A DNA stretch of 8,465 nt from Clostridiales bacterium. GTDB taxonomy: Bacteria > Bacillota > Clostridia > Peptostreptococcales > Anaerovoracaceae. The position numbers and the translations under genes were made by a program. Below are positions 1 to 6,849 of this stretch, in pieces. The notes under the pieces are model-generated. The model was not told the DNA's origin, did not search any database, and worked only from the letters and a program-made list of their open reading frames with translations. The DNA lies in contig JAAZGD010000077.1 in the NCBI GenBank assembly GCA_012511395.1, positions 1 to 8,465 of the forward strand, written 5' to 3'. The first letter of the stretch is position 1, and every line of letters starts with the position of its first letter.

Positions 1-909
1 ATGTTCAGCAAGCCTTGTTACCATTCCTATTAAGGGTATATTGCTGTCAACCTTAAAGCCCCTGTCCTTTTGTAAGCCGGCTTTGCAGACAGTCTTTCCC
101 CAAAGGTCATAAATTCCATACTTTGAAAAAATCAGATCATCAGTGACAGGATTATAGTAGTCGTAATCCACTCCGTTTAATATGCCAGAGAATTTATGGG
201 ACACACTTCTCAGCACTTTTTCCAAACCCACCCCTTCTTTTTCTCTCATGACCTCAACAGCATAGGTGGGGCTTACAGTATTCACACCTTCCGACGCTAA
301 GATGGCTCCTTTCATGAAGTTCAACATTCCATCCTTTTCAAGAAGCTCCCTCTCCTCTTTCTGTATGTCAAAGAGATCTTTGCCTTGGTCCTTGTCCATT
401 ATTCCCTGATAGCATAAATTATGTATGGTGAAAACTGAAAGTAAATCCTTGTAGCCTTCCTTGTCCCTATATCTTCCCTTTAGAAGGACCGGTATTAAAC
501 CTGTTTGCCATTCGGAAAGATGAAGGATATCAGGGGTGAAATCAATTCTTCCAAGGAATTCCAAAACAGCCAGAGAGAAGAAAACAAATCTTTCAATATC
601 ATCCCCGTAACCGTAAAGGCAATCCCTCTCAAAATAATCTTCCCCTTTAATAAAAAAGTAATCCATTGAGCCTTCCTTTAAAAGATACACCCTTGCTTCC
701 CTGTTCCTCCATCCCTTTTTCACGTTAAATACGGCCACTTCTTTCATCAGGTGGCCATATTCTGAATAGGTGCTTTTGTAGCAGGGGAGGACTACCTTTA
801 CCTTTACATGATTCCTGTCCAATGCTTTGGGAAGCGCTCCTATTACATCGGCAAGGCCTCCTGTTTTTGAGAAGGGAACTCCTTCCGGGCTTGCAAATAA
901 TATCTTCAT
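1..909 (-). CDS. glgA: Glycogen synthase (ADP-glucose type), N-terminal part, cut by window edge
   Basis: GT5-family glycogen synthase, which transfers glucose from ADP-glucose to the non-reducing end of an alpha-1,4-glucan in the cytoplasm. I translated 303 uninterrupted codons from the ATG at 909-907 to the window edge. The protein opens MKILFASPEGVPFSKTGGLA and carries the KTGGLADV ADP-glucose binding motif at residues 15-22. A YFxxR..LYGYGDDxERF block, FTIHNLCYQG, the NTVSPTYAVEV segment and the ILNGVDYDYYNP segment follow, and the visible part ends at MVTRLAEH. This is the N-terminal Rossmann domain and the start of the second; the C-terminal half lies outside. The start is 2 bases after the glgD stop with only a weak purine-rich site (AGAAAAGAG), so translation is probably coupled to glgD. 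One oddity is that the usual HxxDWQT motif reads HLSEWQTG. Family assignment is very secure. Confidence 0.95.
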   Translation of the reverse strand, partial: MKILFASPEGVPFSKTGGLADVIGALPKALDRNHVKVKVVLPCYKSTYSEYGHLMKEVAVFNVKKGWRNREARVYLLKEGSMDYFFIKGEDYFERDCLYGYGDDIERFVFFSLAVLEFLGRIDFTPDILHLSEWQTGLIPVLLKGRYRDKEGYKDLLSVFTIHNLCYQGIMDKDQGKDLFDIQKEERELLEKDGMLNFMKGAILASEGVNTVSPTYAVEVMREKEGVGLEKVLRSVSHKFSGILNGVDYDYYNPVTDDLIFSKYGIYDLWGKTVCKAGLQKDRGFKVDSNIPLIGMVTRLAEH

Positions 910-911
910 AC

Positions 912-2036
912 TTATACTATGGTGCTCTTTTCTATTAATACAGTATACTTTTCATGACCTGTCACTTCTCTTCCCTCCCTGATTATTACATTTTTATCAG
1001 AGATCACATACCTTACATTGGCGCCTTGCTTAATATCTGTGTTCTGCATGATGATGGAGTCTGTTACAAAAGCTCCCTGTTCAACCCTTACGCCTCTTGA
1101 AAGGATTGAATTAATAACGGTGCCTTCAATTTTACAGCCGTCGGATATGAGGGAGTTGCTCACATAACATCCTTCTCTATATAAGGTTGGCACGCTGTCC
1201 TTTATTTTCGTAAAAACCGGTCTTTTGAAGGCCTTCCTCCTATATTCCTCATTTAAAAAATTCATGTTGGCCCTCATATATCCTTTTACATCGCTGATTT
1301 CGAAAAACTGTTCAGTCACCTCAATGCCTTTCATATTCAAGGTGGCTGCCAGCCTTTTTACTACATCCATATAAAAGTCTGTCATCCCCACAGACACAGC
1401 ATCGGCAACTAAAGTTTCCAACAGGGATTTTTTCATAATAAATATTTCAAGACACCAGTTGACATCCTGAAGCTTCACATCATCCTCGTTAATATAAAGG
1501 TCATATATACGCCCGTCTTTGTTTGTCTTAAGAACGCCTACACCTCTTGGAACAGTTTTCCCTCCATTTAAGGACCTTGTATATAGAGCTGTCAGATCTG
1601 CTTTACTCTTTATATGCTCTTCCATAACTTCGCCATAATCAAGATTGCAGACTATGGAACTTCCGCTCAATATAATATATTCTGCATCAGATTTTTTAAT
1701 GGAATACAAGTTACGATTTAAAGCATCCAGAGTTCCTTTGTATTCCCCTGTAAAGTAATCTGCTCTTGATAAAGGTGTCAACAGCCTTAGGCCCCCTGTT
1801 TTTCTCATTAAATCCCAGTTTTTGCCGCTCTCCAAATGGTCCATAAGAGAGTGGTAATTATTATTGGTGATTACGGATATATCGTAAATTCCCGAGTTCA
1901 CGAAGCCGGAAAGAAGGAAATCAATTATCCTGTATTTTCCTGCAACAGGCAAACTGGCAAGAGTTCTAACCTTTGTAAGCTCTCTCATGGCGGCTCTGTC
2001 TGAATAGGCCAAAATTATTCCCATAACTCTATCCAT
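912..2036 (-). CDS. glgD: GlgD, non-catalytic subunit of ADP-glucose pyrophosphorylase
   Basis: Paralogue of GlgC that in Firmicutes pairs with GlgC as a regulatory subunit of ADP-glucose pyrophosphorylase. The 374-aa protein keeps the nucleotidyltransferase fold signature GKYRIIDF (residues 33-40), VNSGI and GEYKGT (97-102), and a C-terminal left-handed beta-helix of hexapeptide repeats (about residue 280 onward). It lacks the GlgC pyrophosphorylase loop LAGGQGxRL, which here reads LAYSDRAAM. The SGDH metal-binding motif of GlgC is SGSS (124-127), so activity alone is unlikely. A longer frame reaches an ATG at 2078, but the ATG at 2036 is chosen because a GGAGGAGG site lies 6 bases upstream and the protein then starts MDRVMGIILAYSDRA, as the family does. 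The start overlaps the last 8 bases of glgC, suggesting coupled translation and balanced subunit supply. Confidence 0.93.
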   Translation of the reverse strand: MDRVMGIILAYSDRAAMRELTKVRTLASLPVAGKYRIIDFLLSGFVNSGIYDISVITNNNYHSLMDHLESGKNWDLMRKTGGLRLLTPLSRADYFTGEYKGTLDALNRNLYSIKKSDAEYIILSGSSIVCNLDYGEVMEEHIKSKADLTALYTRSLNGGKTVPRGVGVLKTNKDGRIYDLYINEDDVKLQDVNWCLEIFIMKKSLLETLVADAVSVGMTDFYMDVVKRLAATLNMKGIEVTEQFFEISDVKGYMRANMNFLNEEYRRKAFKRPVFTKIKDSVPTLYREGCYVSNSLISDGCKIEGTVINSILSRGVRVEQGAFVTDSIIMQNTDIKQGANVRYVISDKNVIIREGREVTGHEKYTVLIEKSTIV

Positions 2037-3189
2037 TGTTAACCTCCTCCTCTGAATACACGGTAATACCTTCATCATCAGTAATTATTTCCGGTACTTC
2101 CCCTACCTTTATACCCTTTGGTACAGTAAGGTCCTCCATTATTATGCTGTATTCCACAACTGCTTCCTCCTCCACCCGGCTTCTTGGCATAAGAATGGAA
2201 TTCACAACTCTGGCGCCCTTTTTAACTATTACTCCGGGAAACAGTATGCTGTGGTCCACAAAACCCTCCACAGTACAGCCCTCTGTTATGAATGAATTTT
2301 TAATCTCCGCTCCCTCTCCTATATATTGAGGTGGCAACACAGGATTTCTCGAATAAATCTTCCATCTATAATCGTCTATATCGATTCCCTTATCCTTATC
2401 AAGAATATCCATGTTGGCCTCCCACAAGGCCTTAACAGTACCTACATCCTTCCAGTATCCTTTATAGGGGTATGCATATACTCTTTCCTTAGAAACAATC
2501 ATTTTCGGTATAATGTTTTTGCCAAAATCGTTGTGGCTGTCCTTGTCCTTTTCATCCTTTTCCAGATATTCCTTTAATTTCTCCCAGGTAAACACATATA
2601 CGCCCATGGAAGCAAGAGTGCTTTTTGGTTCCTTCGGTTTTTCCTCAAATTCATATATCCTTAAATCATCCTTCACATTCATAATTCCAAACCTTGAAGC
2701 ATCTTGGAGAGGCACATCTAAAACTGCTATGGTGCAGTCAGCCTTCTTTTCTTTATGGTACTCTATCATAAGCTGGTAATTTGCCTTGTAAATATGGTCT
2801 CCTGACAATATGACCACATAGGTAGGCTCATATAAAGATATAAAATGCATATTTTGATAAATCGCATTTGCAGTTCCTTTATACCATTCGCCCAAAGATC
2901 CTTTAACGTAAGGCGGCAAAATAGTAACCCCTCCATACAGCCTGTCCAGATCCCAAGGCTGCCCGCTTCCGATATAGGCATTTAACTCCAAGGGCTGGTA
3001 CTGAGTAAGAACTCCAATAGTATCAATCCCCGAGTTAATGCAGTTAGACAGAGGGAAATCAATAATTCTGTATTTTCCTCCAAAGGCTACTGCAGGCTTT
3101 GCAATGGTTTTGGTCAATTTCCCTAATCTGTTGCCCTGGCCTCCTGCAAGGAGCATGGCAATAGTTTCCTTCTTACTTATTTTATTCAC
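2029..3189 (-). CDS. glgC: Glucose-1-phosphate adenylyltransferase, catalytic subunit
   Basis: ADP-glucose pyrophosphorylase, which makes ADP-glucose and pyrophosphate from glucose-1-phosphate and ATP, the committed step of bacterial glycogen synthesis. The 386-aa protein has the complete catalytic set: LAGGQGNRLGKLT (residues 14-26), KPAVAFGGKYRIIDFPLSNC (31-50), GEWYKGTANAI (100-110), SGDHIY with the metal-binding Asp131 (129-134), FEEKP (181-185), HNDFGKNIIP (219-228) and YWKDVGT (245-251). A left-handed beta-helix with hexapeptide repeats forms the C-terminus. The start codon is GTG at 3189, preceded by AAAGGAGG at a spacing of 6. glgB ends 3 bases upstream and glgD begins within the last codons, so all belong to one operon. 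Length and motifs are normal for the Firmicutes enzyme. Confidence 0.96.
   Translation of the reverse strand: MNKISKKETIAMLLAGGQGNRLGKLTKTIAKPAVAFGGKYRIIDFPLSNCINSGIDTIGVLTQYQPLELNAYIGSGQPWDLDRLYGGVTILPPYVKGSLGEWYKGTANAIYQNMHFISLYEPTYVVILSGDHIYKANYQLMIEYHKEKKADCTIAVLDVPLQDASRFGIMNVKDDLRIYEFEEKPKEPKSTLASMGVYVFTWEKLKEYLEKDEKDKDSHNDFGKNIIPKMIVSKERVYAYPYKGYWKDVGTVKALWEANMDILDKDKGIDIDDYRWKIYSRNPVLPPQYIGEGAEIKNSFITEGCTVEGFVDHSILFPGVIVKKGARVVNSILMPRSRVEEEAVVEYSIIMEDLTVPKGIKVGEVPEIITDDEGITVYSEEEVNNG
2043..2050 (-). promoter_or_regulatory. Ribosome binding site of glgD
   Basis: GGAGGAGG on the minus strand, 6 bases before the ATG at 2036-2034. It decides the glgD start against the upstream in-frame ATGs at 2078 and 2075, which would add 14 residues unlike the family. 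The site lies inside the final codons of glgC and itself encodes part of GlgC's EEEV tail. Confidence 0.8.
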
Positions 3190-3192
3190 TGT

Positions 3193-4983
3193 TTACCTCC
3201 TTTCCTTTAAATACAAGGTGGTGTACTCTGAAAGAGCTACTCCTGAAGCTGTAATTTCAGTATTTTTCCTTCCCATAGATGTATCGAAAATCACCTGATA
3301 TTCCTTACCCTCTTTTAAATAAATATTTCTGACGGGGTTTTTTGAAAAGTTTGAAAGCACGAAAATCTCATATCCCTCCTCATCATATCTTTCAAAACAG
3401 AACACCCCTTCCTTCACTTTGTTCTGGTTAAACCATCTAAAGCCCCTTTCTTCCCCATCCAGCCTGTAAAGAGCAGGGGTATCCCTATAAATGTGATTTA
3501 AACTCTTCACCATGCTTTGAAATTCCATATGCTCTTTATCAGAAAGTAGATGCCAGGATACTTCACCTTCAAAATCCCACTCCTTCTCCTGGGCTATCTC
3601 CCCGCCCATGAACAACAGCTTTTTCCCCGGGTGAGCCATCATATATCCTAAATATGCCCTCAGCATTAATAGTTTTTCTTCTTTTTCCCCTTTAATCTTG
3701 TTTAACAGTGAGGCCTTTAAATGGACTACTTCATCGTGGGATAAGGGCAATATATACTTTTCCGAAAAACCGTAGGATATGGGGAAGGTTATAAGCTGAG
3801 GATTCATAAGCCTTTCTTTTTCCGGAAGATTTATATACTTTAAAGTATCGTTCATCCATCCCATATTCCACTTGTAGCTAAACCCTAATCCACCCTGCTT
3901 TACATCCCTTGTTAAACCGGGAAACGTTGTGGATTCTTCCGCAATCATCATTATGCCTTTAAGCTCTTCTGCCACTCCTTCGTTTAGTTTTTTAAAGAAA
4001 TCTATTGCCTCCAGATTTTCTTTTCCCCCATATATATTTCTGGTCCACTCCCCCTCTTTTCTGTCGTAATCAAGATATAGCATGGAAGAAACTGCATCCA
4101 CCCTTATTCCGTCAAAATGATATTCCTGTAACCAGTAAAGAGCATTGGATATGAGAAAGCTCCTTACAAAGGGTTTACCGAAATCAAAGACTGCGGTTCC
4201 CCAGCCCTTATGGTATCTTTTCTGTTCATCCTCATATTCAAAAAGAAAGGAACCGTCCCATTTATAAAGGCCTGCTTCATCCTTTGGATAGTGACACGGC
4301 ACCCAGTCAAGGATAACCCCAATATTTTCCTCATGACATCTGTTAACAAAATACTGTAAATCAGTAGGTGTACCATACCTTGAGGTTACGCCAAAATAGC
4401 CTATTACCTGATATCCCCAGGAAGGATCAAAGGGATACTCTGACACCGGCATAAGCTCTATATGAGTATATCCCATGTCTTTCACATAGGGGACCAGGGT
4501 ATCGGCCAATTTCCGAAAGGATAACGCTTCCTTCTTGAAGCTTCCTATATTTACTTCATAAATATTCAGCGGTTCTTGATAATGATTTATGTTCTCTCTG
4601 TTTTCAATCCAGTCTTTATCGGTCCAAGGATAGCTTTTTAAGTTAAATACCTTTGTTGCGGTAGCAGGCCTTAACTCGAAGTGAAGACCATAAGGATCAG
4701 TTTTATAGAGTTCCTCACCTTTTTTTGTAACTATAAGGTACTTGTAAGTTGAGTATTCCTTTGCATTTTCAACTAAACCTTCGAAAACCCCTCTGTTATC
4801 AACCTTCTTTAAGAGATTGTTTCTGCTCCAAGAATTAAAATCTCCCACTACATAGACAGCTTCAGCATTAAGTGCAAATACTCTGAAAACCACACCTTCA
4901 GAAGTAAGATGGCTCCCAAAATATTCATAGGCACTTCTATGTTCGCCCTTTAAATAAAGGCTTATGTTTTCCTCAGTTTTCAT
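3193..4983 (-). CDS. glgB: 1,4-alpha-glucan branching enzyme
   Basis: GH13 branching enzyme, which cuts an alpha-1,4-glucan chain and rejoins it through an alpha-1,6 bond to branch glycogen. From the ATG at 4983 the protein has 596 aa. It has an N-terminal CBM48-like domain (FRVFALNAEAVYVVGDFNSW, about residues 33-52), a central (beta/alpha)8 barrel and a C-terminal beta domain. Visible motifs are DWVPCHYPKD (226-235), DGIRVDAVSSM with the likely nucleophile Asp296, IAEEST with the acid/base Glu349, and LSHDEVVH with the stabiliser Asp417. After HDEVVH the usual GK is LK. The frame stays open upstream to an ATG at 5103, but that ATG lies inside the terminator hairpin of the preceding operon and the added residues do not resemble the family. 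Start choice is between 4983 (GAGG 11 bases upstream) and 4992 (GAGG only 2 bases upstream, plausible only if leaderless). First gene of the glycogen operon. Confidence 0.94.
   Translation of the reverse strand: MKTEENISLYLKGEHRSAYEYFGSHLTSEGVVFRVFALNAEAVYVVGDFNSWSRNNLLKKVDNRGVFEGLVENAKEYSTYKYLIVTKKGEELYKTDPYGLHFELRPATATKVFNLKSYPWTDKDWIENRENINHYQEPLNIYEVNIGSFKKEALSFRKLADTLVPYVKDMGYTHIELMPVSEYPFDPSWGYQVIGYFGVTSRYGTPTDLQYFVNRCHEENIGVILDWVPCHYPKDEAGLYKWDGSFLFEYEDEQKRYHKGWGTAVFDFGKPFVRSFLISNALYWLQEYHFDGIRVDAVSSMLYLDYDRKEGEWTRNIYGGKENLEAIDFFKKLNEGVAEELKGIMMIAEESTTFPGLTRDVKQGGLGFSYKWNMGWMNDTLKYINLPEKERLMNPQLITFPISYGFSEKYILPLSHDEVVHLKASLLNKIKGEKEEKLLMLRAYLGYMMAHPGKKLLFMGGEIAQEKEWDFEGEVSWHLLSDKEHMEFQSMVKSLNHIYRDTPALYRLDGEERGFRWFNQNKVKEGVFCFERYDEEGYEIFVLSNFSKNPVRNIYLKEGKEYQVIFDTSMGRKNTEITASGVALSEYTTLYLKERR
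3196..3203 (-). promoter_or_regulatory. Ribosome binding site of glgC
   Basis: AAAGGAGG on the minus strand, 6 bases before the GTG at 3189-3187. It overlaps the last codons of glgB (ERR, then TAA) and supports GTG initiation for glgC. Confidence 0.8.
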
Positions 4984-4999
4984 TCTGTTCATTACCTCG

Positions 5000-5008
5000 A
5001 TTATAGCA
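5000..5008 (-). promoter_or_regulatory. Candidate extended -10 promoter of the glycogen operon
   Basis: The minus strand reads TGC then TATAAT, a perfect -10 hexamer with a TGn extension. No good -35 is seen; TTCCAT at an 18-base spacing is weak, though extended -10 promoters tolerate this. Transcription would start near 4992-4993, at or just before the ATG at 4992, giving an essentially leaderless glgB message. A weaker alternative, TTGGTG with a 17-base spacer and CATAAA, lies about 20 bases further upstream and would leave a short leader. Inference from sequence only. Confidence 0.45.
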
Positions 5009-5036
5009 TAGGAAAATGGTTTTATGGAACATAAAC

Positions 5037-5065
5037 ACAGGTTCACCAAAGAGGAAAAAACCTGT
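5037..5065 (-). repeat. Inverted repeat upstream of glgB
   Basis: Arms ACAGGTT and AACCTGT (5037-5043 and 5059-5065) are perfectly complementary, 7 bp, separated by 15 bases. It lies between the terminator of the selenium operon and the candidate glgB promoters, so it could be an operator or a chance hairpin. No follow-on T-tract marks it as a terminator. Confidence 0.4.
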
Positions 5066-5083
5066 ATCACAAGTTTTTTATAC

Positions 5084-5115
5084 AAAAAAGCAGACTCTTT
5101 CACTTTTGAGTCTGC
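5084..5115 (-). terminator. Intrinsic terminator of the selenium operon
   Basis: On the minus strand GCAGACTC and GAGTCTGC form a perfect 8-bp stem (5108-5115 with 5090-5097) around a 10-base loop, followed by six T residues (5089-5084). It begins 7 bases after the stop of the HesB-like gene. The plus strand also has a T-tract after the stem (5118-5124), so the element could work in both directions, although no plus-strand gene is seen. It separates the selenium genes from glgB. Confidence 0.9.
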
Positions 5116-5122
5116 AGTTTTT

Positions 5123-5422
5123 TTAACATCCTGCTCCCGGCACGTTCATTATTCGAAAACCTCTGTCATACCACTTGTTGCTGTAATCTATTGTAGCCTT
5201 TGACACGTGGCCTTCAATCTGTTTAGTGTACACAACTTTAACGCCGTTTGCTTCAACAACAATATCACCCTCACGCTTGGTCTCATCCAGAGACAATAGC
5301 AGGCGAGGGCCTCCTCAACTGATACCTCCAAAAGCAATCCTAAGCATAAGGTTTTCTGGATTTTTTTCTCTAGAGATAACCTCCTTGAATTTCGCCGCTG
5401 CAGAATCCGAAACTTTAATCAT
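5123..5422 (-). CDS. HesB/IscA-like selenoprotein (in-frame UGA = Sec36)
   Basis: Small HesB/IscA-fold protein of 99 aa, readable only if the UGA at 5317-5315 is decoded as selenocysteine. It begins MIKVSDSAAAKFKEVISREK, continues with LRIAFGGIS, Sec36, then GGPRLLLSLDE (37-47), and ends MNVPGAGC. Sec sits where HesB-like proteins have the Cys of a C-G-G-P motif. Apart from Sec36 the only thiol is the terminal Cys99, which may suit a Sec-Cys redox pair or metal/cluster ligand. HesB-like proteins are a known bacterial selenoprotein family; the exact function is not established here. The ATG overlaps the selA stop (ATGA) with a GGGGAGGTG site 5 bases upstream, and a SECIS-like hairpin follows the UGA. 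Without recoding, only a 35-residue stub and no usable 3' ORF would be called. Selenoprotein assignment is strong because of homology on both sides of the UGA and the selA/selD/tRNA-Sec context. Confidence 0.92.
5268..5309 (-). promoter_or_regulatory. SECIS-like element in the HesB-like gene
   Basis: Hairpin starting 6 bases after the UGA at 5317-5315. The lower stem is CCCTC with GAGGG, continued by GC with GC across a 2-base bulge. After an internal loop, the upper stem is a perfect GTCTC/GAGAC (5 bp) with apical loop TGGAT, 26-30 bases downstream of the UGA. A short apical loop with G near its start at this distance fits bacterial SECIS elements bound by SelB. It lies in the coding region, as bacterial SECIS elements do. 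Confidence 0.75.
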
Positions 5423-6843
5423 CCTTTCACCTCCCCTTTCTCCTCTGATCTTACATTCTTAATTTCTTCAATTATCAGGTCTATATCTTCATAAGAAAGA
5501 GTTCTTACATGAAACATCAGACCATCCTCATTTATTGGAACAATAACAGGTACCTTTTCTTTCCTTAAAGCTTCCTGCCATGAATGAGCTTTACCCCTAT
5601 TTGGCACTAATAAAACACAAGGGCTGTCAATTGTTACTCCTGGTAGAGACCCTCCCCCTGCTTCTGCCTTTCCCATTCTATGGGAAATTTGAAAAATATC
5701 GCCGACATCTTCCAGAAGGCCTGTCATTAATTTCTCTTGTTTCTTTGAAAGCTCCTCTTCATCTTGAAAAATCATAGAAAGCACCGGCATCTCTTTTTTA
5801 ATATCACCATTACCTGCATATATTTCTACCACTGCCTGTAAAGCAGCAATAGTCATCTTGTCACATCTTAAGACTCTTGCAAGAGGGTGGGATTTTAAAA
5901 CAGATATCAATTCTTTCTTTCCCAGTATCACACCTGCTTGAGGTCCTCCTAAAAGCTTGTCACCGCTGAAAGTTATAAGATCGGCACCACTTTTTAAGGA
6001 GTCCTTAACTGTATGCTCATTGGTATCCTTAATTTGTGAAAAGTCATAAAGTGAACCGCTTCCCAGATCCTCCATCAAAAGAAGATTCTTTTCCTTTGCA
6101 AGCCTTGACAATTCTCCCATGGAAACTGTTTCCGTAAAGCCTTTAATGGTGTAGTTGCTTGTATGAACCTTTAAAAGGATTCCCGTGTTTTGAGATATAT
6201 TTTTCTTGTAATCAGTTAGCTTTGTCTTGTTAGTCGTTCCCACCTCCAAAAGCTCGCACCCACTCTGCCTTATTACATCAGGGATTCTAAAAGATCCACC
6301 TATCTCCACAAGCTCTCCTCTTGAAACAAGGACTTCTTTTCCCTTTGAGAAAGCCTGTAAACAGAGAAGGACCGCTGCTGCATTGTTGTTTACAACCATA
6401 CAGTCCTCTGCCCCTGTCAGCTCCTTAAAAAGATTTTCCACATAAAGCTGTCGCTTACCTCGCTCACCCTTTATTAAATCGTATTCTAGATTATTATATG
6501 AGCCTGCAACTTCTGCCACTAAATCTACCGCACTTTTAGGAAGAGGTGCTCTTCCTAAATTCGTATGAAGAACAATGCCCGTTGCATTAACCACCTTCTT
6601 CAGTTTCATAAGGTCTATATCTCGTAGCTTCTTTTCAAGGCTCAAAATAATCTTATCCTCAGTTACATCAGAAAGGCCCTTCTCTATAATCTCTTCTTTT
6701 ATTAAAGAAATTACATCTTTTAAAGCCTTAAGGACCAAAACTCTGCCCCACTCTAAGGTCAGGGCCTTGGTCCTTTCACTTTCCATCAAGTGATCTACTT
6801 GAGGAATCTTCCTTAGTTCTTCTTTAATTCTGTTATCTTCCAT
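5419..6843 (-). CDS. selA: L-seryl-tRNA(Sec) selenium transferase
   Basis: Sec synthase, a PLP enzyme that converts seryl-tRNA(Sec) to selenocysteyl-tRNA(Sec) using selenophosphate from SelD. The 474-aa protein matches the bacterial family in length. The N-terminal tRNA-binding region includes LRKIPQVDHLM (10-20). VVNATGIVLHTNLGRAPL (84-101) and the VNNNAAAVLL segment (151-160) follow, then EDLGSGSLYD (258-267). The PLP-lysine motif FSGDKLLGGPQAG (292-304) has the Schiff-base Lys296, followed by HPLARVLRCDKM (319-330). The C-terminal LFHVRTL-type segment is present as LMFHVRTLS. It starts 6 bases after selD with no convincing ribosome binding site, so it probably depends on translation of selD. 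Its TGA stop overlaps the ATG of the HesB-like selenoprotein gene. Confidence 0.96.
   Translation of the reverse strand: MEDNRIKEELRKIPQVDHLMESERTKALTLEWGRVLVLKALKDVISLIKEEIIEKGLSDVTEDKIILSLEKKLRDIDLMKLKKVVNATGIVLHTNLGRAPLPKSAVDLVAEVAGSYNNLEYDLIKGERGKRQLYVENLFKELTGAEDCMVVNNNAAAVLLCLQAFSKGKEVLVSRGELVEIGGSFRIPDVIRQSGCELLEVGTTNKTKLTDYKKNISQNTGILLKVHTSNYTIKGFTETVSMGELSRLAKEKNLLLMEDLGSGSLYDFSQIKDTNEHTVKDSLKSGADLITFSGDKLLGGPQAGVILGKKELISVLKSHPLARVLRCDKMTIAALQAVVEIYAGNGDIKKEMPVLSMIFQDEEELSKKQEKLMTGLLEDVGDIFQISHRMGKAEAGGGSLPGVTIDSPCVLLVPNRGKAHSWQEALRKEKVPVIVPINEDGLMFHVRTLSYEDIDLIIEEIKNVRSEEKGEVKG
5428..5436 (-). promoter_or_regulatory. Ribosome binding site of the HesB-like gene
   Basis: GGGGAGGTG on the minus strand, 5 bases before the ATG at 5422-5420, within the last codons of selA. 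A near-ideal site, it supports this ATG as a real start and high expression of the selenoprotein. Confidence 0.8.
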
Positions 6844-6849
6844 TCTTGA

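Noticed and set aside
2037..2078. GlgD start at the ATG at 2078
   Set aside because: The 14 extra residues lie within glgC coding sequence and are unlike the family; a strong site precedes the ATG at 2036.
912..3189. glgC and glgD as a recent tandem duplication
   Set aside because: The two proteins are diverged throughout and this pair is the standard Firmicutes arrangement, so the duplication is ancient.
4984..5103. Extended N-terminus of GlgB from the ATG at 5103
   Set aside because: That ATG lies in the terminator hairpin of the preceding operon, has no ribosome binding site, and the added residues do not resemble branching enzymes.
5315..5317. UGA in the HesB-like gene as a true stop, making this a pseudogene
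   Set aside because: Conserved family sequence continues in frame to a proper stop, a SECIS-like hairpin follows, and the Sec machinery is encoded next door.
5226..5462. Plus-strand open frame opposite the HesB-like gene and the end of selA
   Set aside because: It is the antisense shadow of two recognisable minus-strand genes and has low-complexity Ser/Pro/Leu composition typical of such shadows.
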